From Nemertoderma westbladi (taxonomy: Eukaryota > Xenacoelomorpha > Nemertodermatida > Nemertodermatidae), in the NCBI GenBank assembly GCA_032718475.1, contig JAUCBJ010007341.1, positions 1 through 48,441 on the forward strand: a stretch of DNA of 48,441 nucleotides. Reading direction: 5' to 3'. Both the position numbers and the translations under genes were made by a program. Shown here one piece after another: positions 1 through 11,800 of this stretch (position 1 is the stretch's first letter; every line of letters begins with the position of its first letter). Under the pieces are notes generated by a model, which was given only the letters and a program-made list of their open reading frames with translations, was not told the origin of the DNA and searched no databases.

Positions 1-2950
1 AAATGGCCCGAATGTGTGTAATTTGTGACAAGTTGTGTGTGTGGTATTTGTGAGTTTATAGGTGAATGTTACTGCTAAGGTGTGTTTACAGTAGCCAGTC
101 GCAATCGTAAAAGTAACCTAACTCTCCAAGGAAAACCTGAAGTACATCTAAGACTTTGGGACGGACAGTCGAGTGACTTGTGCCGGTTGTCGTTGTCGTT
201 GTGCGGCTACGTCGTTGGCGAAAGTACAGCGGCGACGACACATCGGCGCTGAGGATCTCGTACTGTCCGGGGTTGATTGGGGTAGGCAGCGACGCCCGCT
301 CGCCTAAATATAAACTCATTATAATATGGATAAACTCATATATAGCAGATATGACGGAGTTGATAGAAGATGGTCTTGGTATCGGGGAACGATATATCCT
401 ACTTTCAAACGTTTGTTGATAGCTTAATACGCGGTGATACTAGTCCAACTACTACGAAGGATGATGGTCGTTATATCGAACCGCCAATGTCCCAAGAGCA
501 GCTCACGCGTGAGTTGGACTATAAGAAATTCACCGCTCGATATACGCAGCGTAATGGTACGTATATGGGCTTCTTAACTACTGGTTATTCTATCAATTTA
601 CACAATACGGACTATGTCGACTATATATCCTGCCCAGCGGAGTCGGAACCATAAGCTGATATTCGAATGCGAAAATTCTATTCGAAGTCGGCTCGAAAGA
701 AAAGACATTAAAGAAACAAATAAACGCGGTAACTCCAACATATATTTGGAATTCTTGATAGAAGCATTGTAACAACAAATAAATATCACCCGCGTTTACC
801 CTACCAGACGTGCGTCTTTGGTATTATTACGATAAACGCCCTAGACCCAAATAATAAACGGAAAGACATAAACATCCATGTAAACCGAAACTTGTTGACG
901 TATCACCTATGCTCACTCGGCTCGAACGATCCTGGAGTAAACCTACGATCAGAGTCCCGGAATACTCGGTCAAACCTCCTCATTCCTTAGTTGGACCTCA
1001 GACCTGCGATCTTGGTGGTGTCGCGGATCCTCGCGGACTGTATTCACTGTTCAAAGATCTAGTGCTACCCTAACAATTAATCGGTAACACTCCGACAGTG
1101 ATTTCTAGCTAGCCGCCCATCTTACCTAGCCGGATTGTGACGCGGACACCTAATATCACTATCCAACCGTATGGTCGTCCACGTTTAACGCGATACAACC
1201 CCTCATCAAGGTGAAGGAGAGCGTTGTACGAAACGAGTTAAACGCTATTTTATAAAGATCAAAAAGGAAACCTGCGTTTGTTCAGATAAACGTAAGTTAT
1301 AACAGTGAGTCCAATCGATAAACGAATTGGCCTTATCTCAATTCGATTGGGAAATCCAGAATCTCTAAGAAGTTATCGAACTTGGACGATCCTATTCTCT
1401 GCGAGAGTTTTTGGATGAACGTATCCAGCTACGAGCGGAGGAAAATCAGCTCGAGGAGAAGCAGATCGAAACGGCAGATACCTCGACCACAATCCTACAC
1501 CTTCTGATGCAATCATATTGCACCCTTCACCCAGGAGTTATGGCCCTCCTAGTAAAGTGGCTCCCCCCAAAGAGAAAAAGACTCTTGCTAGCCTCAAAAA
1601 CAGCGTAAACGCCGTCCGCGCAAGAAAGACTAACTGTTTAGAGTATCTTTGTGTTTTAGAAACTGTGATTTTTATATTTTATAGACTGAAAATCCCATTT
1701 TCTGGGAGCGGTGTAAAAGCCTTTGCTGAATTGCCCCGTTATTTTTATTATCTTTTACATTAAAATACTCTGTAGTTGATTTAATAAGTGTAAGAGACCG
1801 TATTATTGCTGTATCGGTGTTTTTAGAGGATCTAAGACCTATTTCCTCCGTATGTGTACTGTGAAAGGCATATTTTATGATTCTATGGCAATTCGTGACG
1901 CAAAAGGGTGATAGCTACTCTTGAACAGTAGTTACTATGACTACGGTTAACAGCTGACATTCATACGTGTTGATTTCCTTTGTTCTACGGCGTCTCTCAG
2001 TTCAGTCAGCCAATGAGAGCGTTTTTGTGGCTCCTTGTACAGAAAATTTCCGAGAAATGACGCAATGCCTATGTGCAGTGTTTACATTCAGTCTTGAGCC
2101 AAAGAAAGAACGGCTTGGAAGTATTTTGTGCTTTACTGTTTTAGTCGTACACTAGTAGGTTTAATTATAAAGGGCATATATCCTTTAACTGCAATTTAAC
2201 ATACCTAAAGACTACTGCTAACTGATCATACATCCTGACTGCTGAAACATTGCAAACTCGTAACAATCAGTGTTCAGTTGTTGTTTTATACTGCTATTTA
2301 CGGTCAGTTCTTCATAATATGGTTGATGAATTATTATATTTGGAATAACGATAAACAACCCCGAAACCCAATGTTCTTGATATACCGAAGGTAAGAGAGA
2401 AGGGTTACAGATAAACGATTGTGACTTATGTTAAAGTGGTTTGAAGTGAATCCAATGTTATTTGATAGACCCTACATGAGTCAGCCTGTGTTCCTTTTAT
2501 ATGTGACTAAAATCAGTGAAGATTGGCAGATTAGTGTGCAGTATTGTGCAGCATTGTGTATGAGTGAGTCTGTTAAAGAAGCAATTCCTAAAGAATGCGC
2601 CATATATGTGAATTATAATTAAGCCATATCGTTGTGAGTAGTTTAAGTCATAACTCTGTTTATATAGATAAAGCGCCACGTCCTAAAGGAACTGTTAATA
2701 TTACCGAAGGTGAATAATATTGTCAGAGATTATATAGTACTGTCAGTCGAATAATACATTAGGCTTACATAGCAATAAAATTAAACCGTCGAACCCAATC
2801 TCCCGGGAATCTCCAGCGGGTGAATGGTCGCGCACGGATTGGTTTCGACTAGTGTAGTGAATCAAATACTTGTCATAGACTAAAAACAGATTTAATATCT
2901 AGAAGACATCTTAATTTGGTGGGTTAAACTGCCAAAGGTCTGAAAGCGCG
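1..2950. other. Unassigned region, possible weak retroelement remnants
   Basis: No convincing gene was found here. Open frames on both strands are short and overlap one another. One stretch, about 1345-1500 on the + strand, reads with one stop as a charged helix containing LREFLDERIQLRAEEN. This vaguely recalls the DUF1759-type gag of BEL/Pao elements, but it is too short to call. The frame at 370-654 has no family resemblance I recognise. Earlier exons of the downstream peptidase gene were looked for here and not recognised, so they are probably upstream of the window. Confidence 0.3.
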
Positions 2951-3020
2951 AACAATATTAGTGAACAAATGTATTGTTAGAATGCCTGAAGTTTTTAGAA
3001 ATGTATCTGTGGTAGATTGT

Positions 3021-4702
3021 AGTCCTACACTGTAACACTGTTAGAGTGTAACGGAGTGTAGTCCTACACTGTAACACTGTAAGAGTGTAACGGAGTGTAG
3101 TCCTACACTGTAACACTGTTAGAGTGTAACGGAGTGTAGTCCTACACTGTAACACTGTAAGAGTGTAACGGAGTGTAGTCCTACACTGTAACACTGTAAG
3201 AGTGTAACGGAGTGTAGTCCTACACTGTAACACTGTAAGAGTGTAACAGAGTGTAGTCCTACACTGTAACACTGTAAGAGTGTAACGGAGTGTAGTCCTA
3301 CACTGTAACACTGTAAGAGTGTAACGGAGTGTAGTCCTACACTGTAACACTGTAAGAGTGTAACGGAGTGTAGTCCTACACTGTAAGAGTGTAACGGAGT
3401 GTAGTCCTACACTGTAACACTGTAAGAGTGTAACGGAGTGTAGTCCTACACTGTAACACTGTAAGGGTGTAACGGAGTGTAGTCCTACACTGTAACACTG
3501 TAAGAGTGTAACGGAGTGTAGTCCTACACTGTAACACTGTAAGAGTGTAACGGAGTGTAGTCCTACACTGTAACACTGTAAGAGTGTAACGGAGTGTAGT
3601 CCTACACTGTAACACTGTAAGAGTGTAACGGAGTGTAGTCCTACACTGTAACACTGTAAGAGTGTAACGGAGTGTAGTCCTACACTGTAACACTGTAAGG
3701 GTGTAACGGAGTGTAGTCCTACACTGTAACACTGTAAGAGTGTAACGGAGTGTAGTCCTACACTGTAACACTGTAAGAGTGTAACGGAGTGTAGTCCTAC
3801 ACTGTAACACTGTTAGAGTGTAACGGAGTGTAGTCCTACACTGTAACACTGTTAGAGTGTAACGGAGTGTAGTCCTACACTGTAACACTGTAACAGTGTA
3901 ACGAAGTGTAGTCCTACACTGTAAGAGTGTAACGGAGTGTAGTCCTACACTGTAACACTGTTAGAGTGTAACGGAGTGTAGTCCTACACTGTAACACTGT
4001 AAGAGTGCAACGGAGTGTAGTCCTACACTGTAACACTGTTAGAGTGTAAGGAGTGTAGTCCTACACTGTAACACTGTAAGAGTGTAACGGAGTGTAGTCC
4101 TACACTGTAACACTGTTAGAGTGTAACGGAGTGTAGTCCTACACTGTAACACTGTAAGAGTGTAACGGAGTGTAGTCCTACACTGTAACACTGTAAGAGT
4201 GTAACGGAGTGTAGTCCTACACTGTAACACTGTAAGAGTGTAACGGAGTGTAGTCCTACACTGTAACACTGTAAGAGTGTAACGGAGTGTAGTCCTACAC
4301 TGTAACACTGTAAGGGTGTAACGGAGTGTAGTCCTACACTGTAACACTGTAAGAGTGTAACGGAGTGTAGTCCTACACTGTAACACTGTTAGAGTGTAAC
4401 GGAGTGTAGTCCTACACTGTAACACTGTAAGAGTGTAACGGAGTGTAGTCCTACACTGTAACACTGTAAGAGTGTAACGGAGTGTAGTCCTACACTGTAA
4501 CACTGTAAGAGTGTAACGGAGTGTAGTCCTACACTGTAACACTGTAAGAGTGTAACGGAGTGTAGTCCTACACTGTAACACTGTAAGGGTGTAACGGAGT
4601 GTACGTAGTCCTACACTGTAACACTGTAAGAGTGTAACAGAGTGTAGTCCTACACTGTAACACTGTAAGGGTGTAACGGAGTGTAGTCCTACACTGTAAC
4701 AC
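3021..4702. repeat. 39-bp minisatellite, about 43 copies
   Basis: A 39-bp unit (core GTAGTCCTACACTGTAACAC) is tandemly repeated with few point variants (AAGAG/TTAGAG/AAGGG) and a few shortened units, for example near 3375 and 3910. Because 39 is a multiple of three, the array gives long artefactual open frames on the minus strand, which are not genes. Each unit holds a 7-bp inverted repeat (AGTGTAG, 2-nt loop, CTACACT) that could form a hairpin. The array ends about 47 bp before the acceptor of the peptidase exon at 4750, so it is intronic. Confidence 0.97.
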
Positions 4703-4749
4703 AATGTTTTGGTAAATCAATCATCCCATTGTGCTTATTTTACTTGTAG

Positions 4750-4885
4750 ATTCTGTGGTCTATAATTTCTATGTATATAAGGGTATGGAAGCTTGGGGTG
4801 CAATTGCTTATCGATCGCAAGCTGTTCTTCTTACTGAATCAGATGATGAGAAAGAGTTACTTAATCGGATATCAGAGATAACAAG
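4750..4885 (+). CDS. Peptidase exon with the altered GAMEN motif
   Basis: The acceptor is ACTTGTAG and the donor AAG|GTAATG. The exon enters with two bases completing a codon and leaves with two bases. It reads [14 protein letters not shown], then LLNRISEIT, which aligns with the GAMENWG...YRE segment just before HEXXH in M1 enzymes. The next exon completes the split arginine codon and continues LIGHELAH, so the junction is well supported. Confidence 0.88.
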
Positions 4886-5856
4886 GTAATGAATACATAT
4901 AGGCCTACTAATAATACTGTAGATAGGCTTGTGCTGGAATTATCAACTAATAATACTGTATTGGTATTGGTATTGGTATTGGTATTGGTATTGGTATTGG
5001 TATTATGGTATTATGGTATTGGGATTGGTATTGGTATTGATTTAATGGTGCTCAAAGTATAATATTGATATGAACAAAAAAACTTTCCCGAGGTCGTTGA
5101 CTCAGTGGATCCTTCAACTACTAACGATTCCAGGCCCATTATCTGTAAGTTTAAGTACCGAGGTCGGGCACCCGGGGTGTTTGTGCGAAGGTTGCGTGGT
5201 CTCATACCAACGTCGTGCACACGGCCAGTTCGGTCGGGCAACCGATCTGTTTGTGCAAAGGTTGCGTGGTCTCACACCAACGTCGTGCAACCAGTCCGGT
5301 TTATTTTCACAACATCCACAGATCCTGTCCCAGATATTATTGCTTCTTTCGTCGTTTATCCTATTATTGTCCCACTTGCAAGGGGGGGGGGGGGGATATG
5401 TTGGACTCACCGCCAAACACCCGTTTGAACGCGTTAGACTCACCAGGATGGGACTGCTAAGAATGGTAGTGAACAACACTGTACACAGCCACATTATGAC
5501 GCACCGTGGAGAGCCCAATACACGTTGGCTGACTGACCGGCGTCAGCTATTTAAATATTCTTGAAGTAATTGCTCGGCACCTATTGTTTCCTGCAAAAGC
5601 TTGAATGTATTATATTCGCACGTGCCGGCGTATTACAGTATCAACAACCAGAAACGTGATTGGCGCAAGTTTGTGGTGCTGCTTCCCAGTGGGTAGTTAC
5701 TGGTCACACATCATTTTGTTTCATTGTCCGATCCTTCCTTCCCCCTTTGGGGGCTTCACACTCTATATGTCATCTTTTATATGCCTCTGTTAAGTTAACA
5801 GAAGACATTAACCGAGAACCAATTGCTCATCTCACCCGGTGGGTAGTCCGCTCCGC

Positions 5857-5887
<31 letters not shown>

Positions 5888-8800
5888 TTTATTTAAACCA
5901 GAGCCATTGCTCCATAGTAAATAGCTTCTAAAGGCTGTTTGGCCTCAGTGACGACATTGCATCAAAGTGCGGCAAATTAAATATTAAGGGTACAGTATGA
6001 GCATATCCTGCGGTAATTTGCATGAGGACAGTGCCGTCTTAAGGGGGTGGCTGGTGGGGCTGCAGCCAGGGGCCCGTGGTCCATGGGGGCCCGTCGAGGT
6101 CGAGTGTGGTCACATGTACATGGGGCTGCAGCCAGGGGCCCGTGGTCCATAGGGGCCCGTCGAGGTCGAGTGTGGTCACATGTACATGGGGCTGCAGCCA
6201 GGGGCCCGTGGTCCATGGTCCGTGGCCCGTCGAGGTCGAGTGTGGTCACATGTACATATATACATATATGACCTTTGATGATAATTCCTCAAGAAATACA
6301 ACAGTACTGTAGCCTTATTTGATAAACAGGGCCCAAGACCTCAGTAAACACCACTCTACATGAGCCCAAGTACTGTATACAGTAATAGGGTTCGACCGGC
6401 GTACAAGGCTGAGATAACTCCCTCTTTAAATGACTCCCCAATCATCTCAGCCTAGGCTGAGAACACTCCCCTTAGGCTGAGATGACTCCCCTATTTGAGT
6501 TATAATTCATATCCGTACCTGTGTTATTTTCGTATATTGCAAAAATAAAACTGTAACCTATGTTATTAAGATATCGTTTATTGTTTGGGTTAGAAAAGCC
6601 CGCAACTGTAACCTGCTCCTTTCCGTTAATTAAGAAATCTAGGTAGAAAACTGGGTAGTCATATTTGGTGGGGAGTTATCTCAGCCTGTTCGGGGGGCTT
6701 TGTTATTCCACAGCCCCAGGCCCCAGATATAGCTTAAGACAAGGCCCTGCATGTGGAATATACTGTATGTTAATGTTTGTTCTATAGGTTGATTGGACAC
6801 GAGTTGGCTCATCAGTGGTTTGGGAACCTGGTGTCCCCACGGTTTTTTAATGACATCTGGTTGAGCGAAGGTTTCGCCACCTTCCTCGCTAGTCATTGCG
6901 TTGAATATATCGAAGAAACAATGAGAAATCGTTCCAACATTAACAATAATGAGAATAATATTAATACGGAAATGCTGAAAGCTGTAAGTCAGTTACACGG
7001 AATATCCCCCACTATTCATGGCTATGAGATGCACAGTAAATACTACAAGCTCATAACATATTAACAACATCGTTTTAAGCGGTTTTCACCAAGCGGTTTT
7101 CACATTTGTAATTCTCATTAAATTCTGCTCTAAAATCAAATATGCGAAATTTTGACCAAATTTTTACAGACATTTTACATTTTATAGCTTGAAAAAACTG
7201 GATCCAAAAATGTACAATGTATGTACGAAGATTCCTCTATATACACGAATGCTGTTGTCCCGATCGTCAACAATGTCTCTACAGATCTATTGAACTGCGT
7301 CACATACGTAAAAGGTGCCTCATTTCTATTCATGCTCAGCGACGCTTTTGGCAATAAAACTCTGTTAAAAACGATGCAGGTAAGAATTTTGTTTGCCACA
7401 TTTATATTTTTACTGTTTACCGATATGGGACATTTTATCCCAGGTGCAAATACTCCGGGCCAAAAAATATCTGGACCAAACGAAAGTCCGCAGCCTCGGC
7501 CTTTACGGCGGTTCGCGGTTGTAGACTATTGGTTGGAGGGCATTGTGAGTCTGAACTGATGCTGTTATAATTCAATTTTTATTATTTTACAGAATTATCT
7601 GAACTTATTCATGAATGAAGCAGTTACAACAGATATTTGGTTCCACGTTCTGTATCACACCACCGAGTGGTCAACTACGGGGGATAACAAGCTGAATCTA
7701 GAACGTTGGGTATACCAAGAGGGCTACCCAATTGTAACAATAAGGAAAGTAGATCATAACACCGCTCAACTAAGTCAGCACGCTTTCTTCACTAACTACA
7801 CCGGGTGAGTTCAACGGACGTTAACTGTTACGATTGGTACTTTTATTACTAGCCAATATAATCTCGATGCAAAAATCTTAACATCGTCTAAGAACTCCCG
7901 GGCTTCCTACTAAGGAAAAATTACAATAGCTAAGGTCCGTTAATGAACAGGGTATAGCAACCAGCCATTCCTCGAACTGCGTATACTAGATGTTCATACA
8001 TTGGAATGGAACGCTTGTCCAAGGCTCTTGTTCACGATTTGTAGATCTCGGATTGAACCAAACAGTTGTCACGGACTGCACAAATAACAGCATTTTGTCG
8101 ATGCAGAAACTACTAAATAAACTATGTAAGTCAAATCTGTGTAAATCCACCACAGAAAAGATTCCTAAACTGACGAGGATCTCGCTAGCACTACATTAGC
8201 TACTGAATCCAAACAGCCGTCTAACTGATTTAGGTAAGGCAACTTTAAGACTGTTAAATATGCGTTGACTGCAATAGACATCGGCCCAAAGTGCATTACA
8301 ATTAATTTTACAACAGTAGCTATTGAAGTACTGTATGTTGTTTTTATTGTAATGTTCTCAAACAAAAATATGGCACAAAATGGTGGTTAATTAATTATTA
8401 GTATAATTAAGTATTAGTGTTAATTAATAGTAAGTAATAGTAGTCATTCAGTAATCAAAACTGAAAAAATTGGACTGTATTTGAACGAGAACTACTTGGT
8501 GTTCAGGTGGCCATAAATAAGTGTAAAGTCTATCTGCAGCCTGCAGGCGGAATGTCTTCACTTCTACTGTATATAAAAACGGACCACAAACCGCTTCTGT
8601 GTAGTATTGTATCGAGTTTGATAAAACTCATTTTATTAATGAAAGTAAAATCCAAGAAAAGTCATACTTGTCAACCATTCAGTCTATAATCAGTTATATT
8701 TAATTGTTACATCTGTACATTCAGACATTTGACCATGAATCTACCGTTTAATGATGCGATGCTGATGCTAATGTTCACAAGTATTGACACATTTACATAT

Positions 8801-11800
8801 TAACTATAAACCGGTAACTATTGCAGTTTGCAAAAATATATAGGCCTGTAGGAATTATTTCCCGCTAGCGGTAACATTATATTGCTGCACAGTACAGCAG
8901 TTTGTAGGCTACGGTAGTGCAGTAAGTAGGCCTAAAACCAATAACAGTTAATAACCCTACAACATCAGATACAAGATCATTATACTGCATAGCTAATAAT
9001 AATAATCGGGTTTTTTAATAGTCCGCCCAGATGAAGTTTTAATCGGTCCACTATCAGACTCTGCTACATCCTCCCGGCTCGAAACTATATCAGGAGTTTC
9101 ATCAATCTTTTTCTTCCTATAATTAATCCGATCACCCAAATCATCCGAATCCTTGGGAGAATCTTGTAAGCGCGTTTCATAATATCTCTCAAATAGATGG
9201 AGACGCTGAACTGGGCGCGAAAATTTGCCCTTTTTAGTTTCAACAGTCACTGTGCGAATTATACCATCTTTACTGGGATGAGTTTCTGTCACACGACCCA
9301 TAGGCCAGGAATTACGTCGAGTTCTATCTTCTGAAATAAGTACAATGTCATTGATCTTTATTGGTTCCTTCTCAAGTTGCCACTTTTGTCTTGGTTGCAA
9401 CTGGTGGAGATACTCTGTCTGCCAACGTCGCCAAAAGTTATCTAATAATCCCTGTAAATACACATATCTCTTTGTCAATGAAACTTCTTTACCACCAAGA
9501 TCATGCAAAGGACGCAATGGTCTTCCAAGTGCTAAATGAGCAGGTGTAATAGGTAGTATGTCCTTCGTATCTGGACTATGATAGGTCAATGGCCGTGAGT
9601 TTATCATCGCTTCTACATCAGTGAGAACAGTGTACATCTCAGTATAAGTCAATAATGACTTTGACAATATCTTCCGTAGGGGTTCCTTGAGACTACGATT
9701 AATTCTTTCCCAGTAACCTCCTCGGAAAGGACTTCGTTCCACAATAAAATTCCATGATATCTTACGCTCATTCATAAATGATGCAATAGCTTCTTTGTCT
9801 AAATGTTTCCAGATATTGTCTGAAAAATTTAGTTTGAAAACTTTGGAGGCTTTCTTAAACGTTTTCTGGTTATCAGAAGTCACTGTTTTACAAAGACCTC
9901 TACGATTTACCATTCTACGAAAGCATTGTAGAAATTCAGAAGTCTCCATATTTAAAGCTAATTCAAAGTGACACATACGGCTAGCTGCACAAGTGAAAAC
10001 ACAAATGTAAGCTTTATGTGTAGAAGATCCTTCTTTGATAAGTAGTGCACCAGTAAAATCAATTCCAATATTCCAAAATGCTGGTGATATCTGTAAGCGT
10101 TCAGGTGGCAAGTTGCCCATAATTTGTTCCATTGGGACAGTCTTATGATGGTTACAAACATTGCAGAGATGAACTGCTTTTCTTATCTCATGACGTGAAT
10201 TAATAATCCAATACTTTTGTTTGAGGAGTGATAATAAAACCTCCTGTGGTGCATGTTGATTTGAAATATGCACCTGTAGTATAAGTTTTTGAACCAAACC
10301 TTCACCTTTAGGAAGAAGAATTTGATGTTTAGCAGACAAGGGTAGATCGGAAAATTCAAGTCGCCCACCAACTACCAACAATTGTCGATCAATATCATAT
10401 TGAGGATTCAAAGGCAACAAATGATGTTTATTAGGCAATGGTTTATTCTGCGATAATAAATTATAAGCCTCCATGAAATAGTGCTTCTGCAGAATTTTCC
10501 ACCAATGCATTTCTGTAGCTTCCATCTCCTCCAGAGTAACCAAATAAGGATGTAATGATGTCAGTGTTGTCGGCTGTTTATCCAGAGCCACTTCATCACT
10601 GTTCTCAACCCCCTGGGACAATTTCTTCCTAGCTCTAGCTAGCCAACGAAAGCATCTCACAGTAAATCGAATAAGATTACTAAACCTCCCATAATATTCA
10701 GTAATATAGTTACTAAATTGAGTAACATTTGCTGATTTTAGGTTAGATACAAGGCATATAGATTCTGATGCCTCATCATCCTGAACCAAATGTTCAGAGC
10801 TATTTATGGTAGGTGTTGACAAACCTTGAATAATTCTTTTCACATATTTATGTTGTTTAATAGGTCTCTTCTCTGGTAGTTCAATTTCAACATTCAATGA
10901 AGATTTCGGCCAATCATCATTATTCTTAATAAGCCAGTCTGGACCTTGCCAATAAAATGCACTGTCTTTCATCTCCATTAGACTGGTACCTCTAGAGAGG
11001 AGATCTGCTGGGTTTTGATCTCCGGGCACAAATCGCCATACTTCGATAGGACTTAGGTCATGTATCTCTTGTACACGATTTTGAACGAATGTGTTCCATG
11101 TGTAGCTCTCTTTCGCTATCCAACCCAATGCAATTTCAGAATCTGACCATAAATAATAGGAGTTTATATCGACACGTTGATGAAGAGCATCTAAAATATA
11201 CTTAACAAGACGCGCTGCCAGGACAGCACCAAGAAGTTCCAATCGTGCTAACCTGAGTCGTTTAAGTGGAGCTACTCTTGATCTCGCCATGACGAAATGA
11301 GAAGAGGTATTGCTATCACAGAATTCAGTTCGCATATATACTACTGCTCCATACGCAACTTCTGAAGCATCAGAAAAAGCGTGTAATTGTACTATAGTTG
11401 GGTTTCCTTTATAGAAGAGTCTAGGAACCTTAATCGTTTGAAGTAGATAAAGTTCACGTTCCCATTCTCGAAATGAGTTAATTATGCCATCTGTTAATTC
11501 GTCATCCCAACCACATTTGTTAAGCCACATATTTTGCAAAATAATCTTGCCTCGAATTACAAAAGGGCTAACAAATCCAAAAACATCATAGATCTGAGAT
11601 ATCTTACTAAGCATCAATCTTTTTGTTCGAGAATAGGTGCTCAAATCAGTTAATCTGTCAGTGACAACCAAACTGAAAGTATCATCAGTCTCATAATTCC
11701 AACCAAGACCCAGCGCCTTAGTATTTCCTAAATCAGATTGATCAGTAAAGCTCACAAAGTTTCCTACTAAACGATCTTTCTCTGGTATAAGTGATAATAG

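Larger units (their letters stand above)
4886..6787. other. Peptidase intron with several simple repeats
   Basis: This intron has no exon-like sequence. It holds a GGTATT microsatellite, a two-copy repeat of roughly 72 bp at about 5155-5305 (GTTGCGTGGTCTCA...CCAACGTCGTGCA) that creates misleading open frames, a 14-nt poly-G run (5382-5395), a poly-T run (about 5860-5886), a three-copy 66-bp repeat and a small inverted-repeat element. Confidence 0.7.

Noticed and set aside
2958-4704. Long minus-strand open frames with repeating CRTTLRYTLTVLQ
   Set aside because: These are artefacts of a 39-bp (13-codon) minisatellite without stops. There is no sign of gene structure.
5011-5564. Overlapping ORFs of 76-164 codons on both strands
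   Set aside because: They cover a two-copy repeat and poly-G run, have no family match and lie in an intron.
6047-6312. Overlapping ORFs on both strands rich in Gly/Arg/Ser
   Set aside because: They are produced by the 66-bp three-copy repeat.
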